Positions 22,318-32,199 of a stretch of 64,000 nucleotides of DNA are shown here, in pieces (within the stretch, counting starts at the first letter, position 1; every line of letters starts with the position of its first letter). The notes under the pieces were generated by a model. The model saw only the letters and a program-made list of their open reading frames with translations. It ran no database searches and had not been told where the DNA came from. This DNA is from Atriophallophorus winterbourni (taxonomy: Eukaryota > Platyhelminthes > Trematoda > Plagiorchiida > Microphallidae). Location: the NCBI GenBank assembly GCA_013407085.1, contig JACCGJ010016101.1, forward strand, positions 1 to 64,000. Reading direction: 5' to 3'. The position numbers and the translations under genes were made by a program.

Positions 22318-23564
22318 GTGAGTTTGTGATTTGAAAATTTTATATAAATTTCCCACCTATATTTAACCAACTACATTTAAAATTAGCTTCTACAGTGCGA
22401 CTTTCAATCAGATTTCACAGAGATCCAAAATCAAGATGGCTAATTACATTTGTCCAAATATATATTTAGACTATCAACTGTAAGATTTACGTGTAAAGTT
22501 GTAGGGGATAATTATTGATCATATCACATCACTTGAGCTAATGTACCGCGTCTATGTTCACGTTTATTTCGACCATGACTCACCGCTCTACCGTTGATCA
22601 CGTCAACAACTCGTTACCCGTCCAGCCGTTTTGGTCCTGACAATCCACATTACGAGAAGACAGCGTGAACTTTTAACGACCTTCGATTAGAACAACGCCG
22701 AAGAAAGACAGTGAATTAATGCGGTTAATACACGCATGAAAAAGTATGAGGCAGACGCCTAACGTTTATAAGCTAATCTAGTGTGCACAGCAATTTCAAT
22801 ACCTGTTTCTGACAGTTATCAATTTCCTCTGATTTGTCGTTCGATTTGGTGCTAATCGGTTTCCTTCGAGGCCTCGCAACCCTAGGATCTTTAAACCAAA
22901 TCCGACGAACTGTATATCTATCAATATCTGTGCATGCTTTCCTTCTAATCCTTTTTTTAATTTAAGCTCTGAACCATTTTTATGCCATTATTCCCGAACC
23001 GGAATTCTTCACAATGTGGCTCAATGAGAATTAATAAACGGTTTTGTGTTGATGAAAAAGAGTTTGGTGCTATTCGTCGCAAATTCATTAGGCGATTCGC
23101 ATCACGATTAATCAGGTCAAATATCATTAAGGACACAAAGTTAGACTTTGAAGTCACTGCCTGACAGATTTCGTGCAACGAACCAAGATGTTCATACACA
23201 GAATCACATAGTGATTTTTGATAAAGCCCTAAAGGGCGCTCATGGATGACTAAAGAAATGTGTTGCTCACATCCCCGCACTTACAATCCACTACTGGTTT
23301 CTGGCTGTTTGCCGTACTTGAATTTTTATTTGCATATAGGGGTTCTCTTTCGGTCAGCAAAATAGTGTTTACCTGTATGAAATCGCGTTAGTACCTGAAT
23401 CTTATTAAGAGCCCGAATTTTTCGGAAGAAATCCAGGTGCCATAATAAAGCATCATCTCAACTGATAATCAGTAACATTTTGCATTTAAAAGACTCTGGT
23501 ATCATCGCGCTGTGAAGTCATTAATTAATTCCTTTACTCAATTAATTCCCGTATTTTTGTTTAG
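22318..23564. other. HCN intron
   Basis: AT-rich intron. At 23180-23320 there is a subfamily B hammerhead-type relic on the minus strand (GGTTTCTGGC and TTGCCGTA words), with the core lost. No exon-like block was seen. Confidence 0.55.
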
Positions 23565-23808
23565 CAAATAATCAACTACAATTGCCGGGCTCACGTAGCT
23601 GCTGTTCCCTTCTTCACTTTTGCTGACCAAAACTTCGTTTCCGAGGTGATTGTCAAATTGAAATACGAAGTATTCCAACCTGGAGACTTGATCATTAAAG
23701 AGGGAACGATTGGCTCAAAAATGTATTTTATCCAAGAAGGCATTGTTGATATTGTTACGCGAGAGGGGGAAATCGCAACTAGTTTATCAGACGGCTCTTA
23801 TTTCGGCG
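23565..23808 (+). CDS. HCN: HCN-type channel exon: first half of the cyclic-nucleotide-binding domain
   Basis: An 81-codon plus one base exon (acceptor TTTTTGTTTAG, donor GTGAGA, phase 1). It encodes [60 protein letters not shown] and the beta-roll up to DGSYFG. Using the donor at 23809 removes the extra Gly that straight translation would add before EI. The phosphate-binding cassette (family FGEICLL and RRTASVRA, with the cAMP-contacting Arg) and the C-helix must lie in later exons, which I did not find. Residue matches to HCN are extensive across the whole exon. Confidence 0.95.
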
Positions 23809-24384
23809 GTGAGATTGCTTTACTCCAATACAATTATTATATATAAATGTACTGTATTTGAGTGTTTGAACGCAAGTGAATTTGTGTTTTACTTGTGTCT
23901 TGCACAGCCAATACGTTTCTACGATTATTAATGAACCGTAATAGTCTGTCTGGTGTTTAAAAATTAATTGATTGCTTTTGCAAATTGACACGGAATGCGA
24001 TTCCTTAGAATACGGTTACGAGACATGTTTCTGCTTTTCGCTGTGGCAACACAAGGATTCTAATTATATTTTCTTTTGTTCATTTGAATTGGAATAGCAC
24101 TCATGAACTGATTACCTTATTTCGCTGGTTCATTAGAGTTCGAGTAAAAGGCGACTTGTTAAATGATTATAAAACAACCAGTAGAGTCATAAATGGAAGT
24201 GTAATAGACCAAATCCAACAGCTGGACCTATACACTTGCGATGGCCATTTATATTTGAATCTCTGCGGCCATTACAGAAGTAACAAACGGATAGATAGCT
24301 ATTATCGTTCACATGACTAAAACACTCATTAGTCAGATTCTCATCACAAGTCGCGTGCACATTTAACCGAAACACTATAACAAG
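23809..24384. other. Gene-free stretch after the last recognised HCN exon
   Basis: AT-rich sequence with no exon resembling the rest of the CNBD or the C-helix. Confidence 0.5.
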
Positions 24385-24620
24385 CTATGGAGCAAAGGTC
24401 ACGCTGGTTCCGTGTTGCTGTCGGGGAACAATCCTCACGGTCACAGCTGGATCGATCGTTTTCTTTGTCTGTCTGTTGGATCTCGTGACGCGGTCACGCA
24501 TTTTAGTGGATTGAATTGAGCTGGCTGGATGGACGTTGGGCGTTTGAGCGACTGATCGACTTGAACTAGTGATTTCGTCATGCAAAGAAATTTGAGTGGA
24601 ATCGGTTAGAGTAGTCTTTG

Positions 24621-24659
24621 GGTAACGTTTCACTTCTGACACAGAAGCTTCGTCAGACC
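24621..24659 (-). ncRNA. Minimal PLE-type hammerhead motif (inverted terminal segment)
   Basis: Minus strand: GGT, CTGACGA, extra A, GCTTCTG / CAGAAGT stem II, GAAACGTT, ACC. Same sequence class as 20538-20576 and 25061-25099. Confidence 0.65.
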
Positions 24660-25060
24660 AACGCTGATGGGCTGGTCGACTGGCAGTCAATAAGGTGGAT
24701 GGGGTAGAAATCTCCACAATCTGGCGCTCTGCACTGCTGCGACGGTAAATAGTTATTATTCACCTTATACCTACTAGTTAATTAGATTATTGTTTTTCTT
24801 AAAAAATAGGTTAACCTTAACCTCGTTAGTTATGTACTTTTACGCATGTGGACCGCCGTGTCAACTGACCTTGACCGTGTTCACTTGTATCAGATTGATA
24901 TGGATACACACTAGTAGGAAAATGGACCACTGATCCTGGTCATTCCCACGAGACGTGACACACGGTAAGCGTACTATAGGTTGTTTAGCGGTAAGGTCAA
25001 ATAAGTGGTGGTGGGTTGACCGCTACTTAATCATGTTCCCTGTCCTTGACTATCACCCTT

Positions 25061-25099
25061 GGTCTGACGAAGCTTCTGTGTCAGAAGTGAAACGTTACC
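25061..25099 (+). ncRNA. Minimal PLE-type hammerhead motif (direct terminal segment)
   Basis: Plus strand: GGT, CTGACGA, extra A, 7-bp stem II GCTTCTG / CAGAAGT, GAAA, 2-bp loop-free stem III, cleavage triplet GTT, ACC closing a short stem I. Confidence 0.68.
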
Positions 25100-25312
25100 C
25101 AAAAACTATTCTAACCGATTCCACTCAAATTTCTTTGCATTATGAATACACGATCGGTCCCAAACATATTCCAATCGATTGCCAATAAAAACTAATTTCA
25201 TATCACTAATTTCACTTCATTTCAAAAGAAAACCGAGCGTTGCTCACTTTTTCTATTATTTACCTACCACGACATACGAATGCCTCTGAATAAGTGAATA
25301 TATGATTAGCAA

Positions 25313-25745
25313 AGTATTTGAATATATTCGAGACCGATCGGGAGTCCATAATCATAAACATAGAGTTTGCAGGCTGGGGCGAATGCGGTGAACAAGGTGG
25401 ATGGGGCGGATATCTCAACAATCTGGCGTTCGGTTTTGCAGCGGATTAGGATTAACGTACATCACACGTAATACGCACATGATTACGTAAGCAGTGTGTC
25501 GGCATACGCTGACCTGAACAATTAATAAACAATTAGGGATGAACACAGCAATTGGCAGGTGTGATCAATTATCTTGATCTCCCCTGTGTAGCTTTGTGAA
25601 CTCAGGATTGGTCAAGAGAATGCCATTTATACCTGAACACTGTTCGTACCGACACCCTTGGTCTGACGAAGCTTCTGTGTTCAGAAGCGAAACGTTACCA
25701 AAAACTTACTATAAACGACTCATTGCAAACTCTATTTTCTTGAAT
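25313..25745 (+). mobile_element. Penelope-like element 3' end (family 1)
   Basis: Starts with an inverted stub of the element's own 3' terminus (25313-25372; GACCGATCGGGAGTCC here versus the same stretch beyond the minus-strand copy at 41225-41290). A plus-strand GIY-YIG tail follows (NKVDGADISTIWRSVLQRIR, about 25385-25460), then about 200 bp of 3' untranslated region with CTGAACACTGTTCGTACCGA, then a hammerhead and terminus. It lies in tandem with the family 2 copy at 24385-25190. Confidence 0.72.
25658..25701 (+). ncRNA. PLE hammerhead, best plus-strand copy
   Basis: TTGGT (25658-25662) pairs with ACCAA at the end as a 5-bp stem I. CTGACGA follows at 25663-25669, then an extra A. Stem II GCTTCTG / CAGAAGC is 7 bp and perfect around TGTT, followed by GAAA, A-C/G-T stem III and cleavage triplet GTT. 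The only departure from the consensus core is the extra A between A9 and stem II; an insertion at this site is also known in some natural viral-satellite hammerheads. Confidence 0.75.
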
Positions 25746-25799
25746 ATATGATTTTTTATCCTTTGATTAAGGATGACAGCGAGATCAAAGATGAAACGA

Positions 25800-26035
<236 letters not shown>

Positions 26036-27078
26036 TTGTTAGAAAATTTTTTTCACTTTTGGTGTCTGCATTTTCTGAGTTATTACATATGATATTTAGA
26101 TTCTCGAAACTTTGTTAAACTAAGCAGCTTCACTGAGGTCATCAACTCCATGATTACCCGGGCAATGAATTTAACATCCCTCAACGAAAAGGATTCGGTT
26201 GTGTTATTAAAAGACACTTAAACGATGTCGAAACACTGCAACTCTGTCTGCCGGAAACAATAACAGAAATTGTCACTTTTAATGATAACTTTCGCGAGGT
26301 TCTCACACCGGACAATTCCCCGTAAGTGGCACCTACAATGGAGTATGCAGTTCAACCTTAGTTGCCATGTCTTAATAAAAAAGTTGTAACGTTGTAAAGA
26401 ATGTACCATCGAACTGCTTAACCTCTTGCTGTACTGAATCGGAAACCTTATCATGAGCGAAGCACAACCCCAGCATCTACGTCGTGGTCTCCCAGGGGAT
26501 TTGATTTTGGCTTACAATATAGTAACTACTGCAAACAATCTGTTTGCAATGCTTATTTAATCGCCGAGACTTCTATAAGAGAAGATCTCAAACATTGACT
26601 TTGGCTGTCAGTCACTCACAACTCAAATGTAAACGAGATTTTTTGCTGTGGGAGTTTGTTTTACGTGAACAACCTACGTGGATAAGTTGTGAACTCTGCA
26701 AATCTAAACACGTTTAAGAGAAATTTTCATGGTTTTTGATCCTTATGCCGTGTATCGAAGGAAACTGTGAATACTGACACTATTGATATACAAATCTCAT
26801 CCAACCAATCGAAAACATTTTCCACCTTTGTATTTTTATCCGATTCTTGTGCTGCTCATTAAGCAACCAAATCCCGCTCTCGCGTGGTTCCATATTATTT
26901 TGTTGTTTTCTGTAAAGCTCTATGCATTTTAGACCATTACCATGGCATTGAATTAATGTACACAGCTCACTCCACTATGCAACAGATAACACATTTTGAC
27001 CTTTGGAATTTTACCTGATTCTTGCACTGTTCTGAAAGCAACCCGATCTAGTTTTTGCCTGTTACATTGTTCTTTTAG
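26036..27078. other. Gene-free stretch before the LTR element
   Basis: AT-rich, with no recognised exon or RNA. I looked here for a copy of the 522-bp LTR found at 28727-29248 and saw none, so the element's 5' LTR is missing or too diverged. Confidence 0.5.
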
Positions 27079-27146
27079 AGAAAAAGTTCTCAACTCGGAT
27101 TGTTCTATTTGGAGAAAAAGTTCTCAACTCGGATTGTTCTATTTGG
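27079..27146. repeat. Perfect 34-bp tandem duplication
   Basis: A 34-bp unit beginning AGAAAAAGTTCTCAACTCGG occurs twice without change, at 27079 and 27113. It lies upstream of the gag-like frame, possibly in that element's 5' region. Confidence 0.9.
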
Positions 27147-27466
27147 AGAAACAGAAAATTGAATTGCTCAATTGGAAACGGTCAAGTTGGATCGTCTGCC
27201 TGTTTGAAAGAGGATCAACTTGGATCTTCGTCCGCCATTCTGTTCTGTTTCCTCCTCGTATTTGTCTCGAAAAAAATACTATTTGGTTCGTTGCAATCGA
27301 AGCAGTATTCAACTTAGTCGATCCACTGCTCAACTTCGTCCTCAGAATTGCGTGAATCTGCGCGGATTCGAAAATTGAAGCTCAAATCTTTTCGAGAATT
27401 TTTGTTGAACACTCGGTGACGTTCATTTATTTCGTCCTTTAATATTCTTATTATTGTAAAAGTATC

Positions 27467-28492
27467 ATGCCTGAACGTTCCGCAATATTAGGGTGTAAAG
27501 CGGTTCAATCCCTAAATGATGGCGCAGCTGATTTTGAGTCTCCATCAGTTGGTAGACACTGACTCGACTGTAACTGTGCACCTTCTAAACGGGCGCTTGA
27601 ATTAGAGCAAGATTTAGCGATTGCTAATGCTACAATCTCTAAATTAACTCATGGTACCTGTCATAAACGAGCATCAGGTCTACCTTGTCTTGTGGCCCAC
27701 TCTGTTTTAGATGAGTTATTGAAAGAGGCCCGACGACTGATTGGCCAATCAGAAGGCTTCGCCGTTCTCGCTTCGTCAATGCATAAATGTCAGGTTGCCC
27801 TCACTCTATTAGTGTGCCAGGCGATTTTGAATGCAAGTGACACTTTGGAGTATATTGTGCATATTTCACCGGCTGTGTTCCAGCAACAGTGGGCCAATCT
27901 GAAGAACGCTATATACTGCGAGGGATTAGAAATTACGTTTAGGCAACTCACAGACTTCGTATCACGTCGAACTCGTATTGATTGGAGTCGATTTGGTCAG
28001 TTGTGCACATGTTGTCTAAAAGATTCCATAGCAAGGCCTGTTAGCCTCGTTAACTGTCAAGAAATGCTTTCTGTTGGTGTAAAATTGAAGGATGTTCAAG
28101 TTTGTGTTGTCGGTTGTGCTCAGGAAGTTAAGTTACCTGACAGTAAGTTAGCTCAGTCGGATGCTGTGATTGAAGTTTCCGACACTTTCTCAAATACGAT
28201 GGAGAGCAAGCCTGGCTCACCTGACACCTATTCAGCCCAAATGAATAGTAAGCCTGGTTCACATGACACTGAATCAGCCGAAATGGGGGCGACATATGGT
28301 AGCCATGACAATTCATATGATTGGAGTAAAGTGTTCCGTTGTGTACTTGAGAAGCCATTTGTGTTTCGAACTGATGATACACTAATAATATTTTGCAAAT
28401 TAGATTTGTTTAATTGGCGCGAGATGTCGCTGTTTGAGGATGCAATACACAAAGCTCGTTCGGGTGTGATAACATGCATGAGCTTATTTTAG
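27467..28492 (+). CDS. Gag-like ORF of an LTR retrotransposon, one in-frame stop
   Basis: Starting at ATG 27467 the frame runs 342 codons to TAG 28490, with a single TGA at 27560-27562. Residues after the stop include a coiled-coil-like KRALELEQDLAIANATISKL, a helical centre (LLKEARRLIGQ, QQWANLKNAIYCEG, LTDFVSRRTRIDWSRFGQL) and a low-complexity repeat (SKPGSPDT/SKPGSHDT). In another frame, 28480-28599 adds a Gly/Arg-rich tail (TGGRGGSLSS), suggesting a late frameshift. No protease, RT or integrase follows: only about 120 bp separate the tail from the polypurine tract. The Gag assignment rests on this context and on general character; a BEL/Pao origin is possible but unproven. Confidence 0.55.
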
Positions 28493-28717
28493 GGGACGGG
28501 AGCAGAACCGGAGGACGTGGTGGGTCTTTGTCTAGCAAACGTTTTCCCTATAAAAAGCCACATGTGTCCAGTGATGGTGATGCGACGTGGCGTGTGTGAC
28601 TCACCACTAAATAAAGTCACTTGCTTTATTCTATTGTCCTTTTGTTTGCTTTACGAATTGTAGGTTGCAGACACTTTAGCTAAGTTGATTACACATTTTG
28701 ACTTCATGGAAGAATTT

Positions 28718-28726
28718 GGTGGGAGG
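28718..28726 (+). promoter_or_regulatory. Polypurine tract of the LTR element
   Basis: GGTGGGAGG directly abuts the TGTAAG start of the LTR, the expected position for the plus-strand primer of an LTR retrotransposon. Confidence 0.65.
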
Positions 28727-29248
28727 TGTAAGAGACATGTTAAGTGTCATGTAGCTTTGAAATTCTTCTATTTCCTTTCTACTTCCGACTTTATAAAATA
28801 CTGATTTTTGTGACTTGAATTTGGTTTTGTTTATTATTTATTTATAATTAAGATGTTGAACCTCGCTTTTTGTAATTGTCCTATTGGAAATCTGTTCACA
28901 TATTTGGTGTGCCTTTTGTTTTAATTCATTATTTATGCAATTGTCGGACATTGTTGTTGAATTTGGTTGTCATTTCAGGCACTTGGATTTTGACGGTAAT
29001 TTTATCCCTTTGCATTTATAATTTGGCAGTCTATCTTGTCAGCATTGGCTGAATTTATTGTTGTCATTTGGAACATTTGAGCATTTTTGGCTCACATCAT
29101 TTGTACAACCCGGTACAGTTGAGGTTTGTCCATTGTTATTGTCTATTAATCTTGTTAATAAAACCGAAGTAAACTCAAATCATTGTTTTGAATTGTTGAA
29201 CTAAGAAACGGGTGTTCTACGCGTTAAACGGCGACTTTAGTCGTTACA
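28727..29248 (+). mobile_element. 3' LTR of a gag-only LTR retrotransposon
   Basis: Begins TGTAAG and ends CGTTACA, giving TGTAA/TTACA inverted termini. It contains TATAAA at 28792-28797 and AATAAA at 29157-29162, an order that fits U3-R-U5. Length is 522 bp. It follows a polypurine tract. No 5' partner was seen, so the copy is 5'-truncated or its left end lies in diverged sequence. Confidence 0.7.
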
Positions 29249-29499
29249 GCCATAAATACAGCGATAAAGTATGATCACCCATTTTTACACTGGAAAACAG
29301 ATGTAGTCGGTTCTGCTCATCTTTAATCGAAGTGCGTGCGATAATTGCATATCTAAATGCATAGTAATATTTATCATAGTAAGGCCTCACTAGTTTTCCT
29401 TTGCATTTTCAAAACGGGCAACGTCGAGATGATAACTCGAATGTCTCTGCACCATCACTTGGTGTGTACTCACTGAACACCCCTTCTGCAGAGAGTTTG

Positions 29500-30480
29500 C
29501 ATTCGAGGTGCACAATATAGAGATTATATTTGCCAGCTCAGCATACAACAAGGCAGCAGGGCTCAGTTATCTCCATCCATTGCGAGCTATTAGATTTGCT
29601 GGGCAGATCGCAGAACATTTTACAACATCCCTCAGACAGGGTACTTCTCTTTTGGACTAGAGAACAACCGTTGTAGTGCCTATCTATAAGGTGAGAGCTT
29701 CTTCAGCAGTCAAAATTTAACGCCCGGTTAGCCTCACTATTGTAGTATGTAACTCCGATCTGATAAATGACTTAGACGTTGTAAAAAAAGGGCAGCTAAG
29801 TGTGACCTTCCACTTAACCTAGAGAAGTGTCACTTGCTCTTCACACTGGCAAATAATACGACTATGTCTACGCCTTGAGCCTACACAGATTTCCGTATGA
29901 CAAAATCTCCCAAGGACTTTGAAATCATCGCCATTCAAACTTTAAGTGAGTCGACCAATATGCTGCTCAAAGTGCCAGGAGGGAACTATTTGACAAAGTT
30001 CAACACTCGCTTGCAGGAAAAGTGAGGTGCTGTTACCATTCTACGACAGAATAGTAAAACCGCGTCTAGAATACTGTATTCAGGCTTGAAGGCTGCATTA
30101 TAGGAAGGTTATAGTGCAGCTAGAAAAGTTACAGATTCTAGGCCCTCGCATGATCGAAGGGTTGGCATGCATCAACTATGAAAATATTCTCTTAGTATTA
30201 TAACTTTTTTCGCTTAGGAGGAGACAACTTAAAGCTGTCATATAGAAACCTTTAGAGTTGTCAATTGATTAAGCAGCCACAAAATTGATGACTTCTTTTG
30301 GTTCACACTTCTTGTTGGTACTTGAGGGCACAGTATCAAGCTAAGTAAACAGCACACCAAGTCGGAATCCGGAACGCACTTCTTTAGCATCCCTGTAGTG
30401 AACGCGTGGAACTCACTCCTCGCAGAACTAGTCACGACAGCTTTAGGAAAATGCGTTCAAACATGACCTCAACGAACGGT
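29500..30480 (+). mobile_element. CR1-group LINE RT relic (plus), internally deleted
   Basis: Plus-strand homology in broken frames: KAAGLSYLHPLRAI then a TTVVVPIYK-like block (29550-29690), LINDLDVV (29760-29790), then C-terminal RT blocks including NLEKCHLL, YTDFRMTKSP, a degraded RILYSGLKA block, and FSIPVVNAWNSLLAELVTTA (30380-30440). The FADD region is deleted. Not functional. Confidence 0.65.
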
Positions 30481-31249
30481 GTCAGGTGCTTTTTCCGGGC
30501 ATTACCCTTATTAATAAATTGCTCATTGTTTACTGTCAAGAAAAAGAAAAACATTTGGAAAATCTTTTTGAATCACACAAAAAGCGTTTCTATTCAAATC
30601 TTTCGTTTTTATCGAAATTAACTGCTGTCAGTTTTCTTTTTATGGGATTTGACATGAAACATGCAATGACTCTCTCACCTTTCGGTGATAAGACCTCTCA
30701 TATCTTTCATTCACAGGTACACCCGCATGTGCTCCCTACAAATATATCCTGGTAGTAGTGGACGTTTTCCAAAAAGGATCTGAAAGTATCTGAGCACTCG
30801 TTTTGACTTGATCTTTTCAAATTGTTAGTGATACTGATCAACAGGGCGGTTGTATATTAATTCAGCAACCTGCTTTGCGACCGATGAAGAATGCATACCA
30901 ATTACACCATTATATTGCGATCGTTGAGTTTCACACTGGAAGACTGAAACAATGTTTCGATTTGAGCAAACCAGAGGCGATCCTCATTCACTGCCATACG
31001 GTATGGTATAATCTAAATTTTCCACAAGGGATCTTATTTTTTTCTTTGAACATTTTGATAACCTGATTATAAGTTCGTGCCTTGGTTTACGAAGATAAGG
31101 CCATTATTATAAGACCCTGTCCGCTTGGTTACTATGGCACATTAATAAGCAATTTATGCACATTCTAGTTCACATATTTTACTAAAACGGAAAAATAAAT
31201 GTATTTTGTACGCAATCAATCGCAATATGTTTGGCACTGATGTTGTTTT

Positions 31250-31970
31250 CATAATGCAAGGAAATTTGAGTACAATCGTTTAGAGCAGATTTTTTGTAAA
31301 TTTAACTTCTGACAACGAAGCTTCGTCAGATCAAGGGTGATAGTCAGGACAGGGAACACGATTTAATAGTAACCAACACTTAGCACTGATTTGACCTCAC
31401 CGCTAAACAACATATAGTACGCCCACAGTGTGTCACATCTGGTAGTAATGACAAGGATCAGTGTTCAATTTTTCCTCTAGTGTGTATCAACATCAATGTG
31501 ACACAAGTGAACACGGTCAAGGTCAGTTGACACAGCAGCCCACATGCGTAAACGTACATAACTAACGGAGCTAAGATTAGGCTGTTTTTGAAGAAAAACT
31601 AATTAACTAGTAGGTATAAGGTAAATAACAAATATTTTCCTTCGCATCAGTGCTGAGCGTCATATTTTGGCGAGATGAATACCCTATGTTGCATACCCTA
31701 TGTGAAATGCACGTTTGAAGAGATACGTAGAATCGTGAAGCAGAGGGCCATACACGTAACTTATATGAAAGGGAAAACTATCCCATCGGTTTTGATGCAA
31801 CTAAAGAATATGAAACCTTTATCTAGCGTTACGAACAGCAACTACAGAATCAACTCTAAGGAATATTCCATGTCCTGACTATCACTCTTGTTCTGACGAA
31901 GATTCCGTGTCAAAAGTGAAACGCTATGAAAAACCAACACTAACGGACGGCAACTCAAATTGCTTTGAAT
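31250..31970 (+). mobile_element. Rearranged Penelope-like element (family 2)
   Basis: 31250-31650 is the element's 3' end on the minus strand (dead hammerhead near 31290-31330, 3' untranslated region, GIY-YIG tail stub). 31675-31860 on the plus strand encodes the segment between RT and GIY-YIG: CCIPYVKCTFEEIRRIVKQR then IHVTYMKGKTIPSVLMQLKN, where PLE proteins have a PY-x-x-G-x-S motif followed by KxxLxxLK. It runs straight into a plus-oriented terminal segment with a mutated hammerhead (31889-31930). So an internal deletion joined the linker to the terminus, and the whole lies behind an inverted terminus. Confidence 0.68.
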
Positions 31971-32199
31971 TTATTAAGCCTTTTCGAAAATCAATACTGT
32001 TATTCATCGTTAACCAAAGCGATTTGATAAGAAAATTTTGAAACATTCACATTTACGAGGTACGAAACCATCCTCCTCTAGTATCCGTAAACCTGTCATC
32101 TTCTTTAAATAGAAAAATTCAGCTAAGCTTTTGCATTTTTCGACTTCTACCTACGGTACTGTTAGTGCATTAATATCGACATTTTATGTAAAAATGGAA

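Larger units (their letters stand above)
24385..25190 (+). mobile_element. Penelope-like element 3' end with an inverted terminal segment upstream
   Basis: Order on the plus strand: a minus-oriented terminal segment with hammerhead (24590-24670); a plus-strand GIY-YIG tail reading AVNKVDGVEISTIWRSALLRR (about 24685-24745) ending in a stop; a 3' untranslated stretch; and a plus-oriented terminal segment with hammerhead (25061-25099), ending near 25190. One terminal segment inverted ahead of the body and one direct behind it is a known PLE arrangement. RT and most of the endonuclease are deleted. Confidence 0.7.

Noticed and set aside
24385..24717. 110-codon minus-strand open frame
   Set aside because: It runs through an inverted PLE terminus and hammerhead and has no protein-family motifs.
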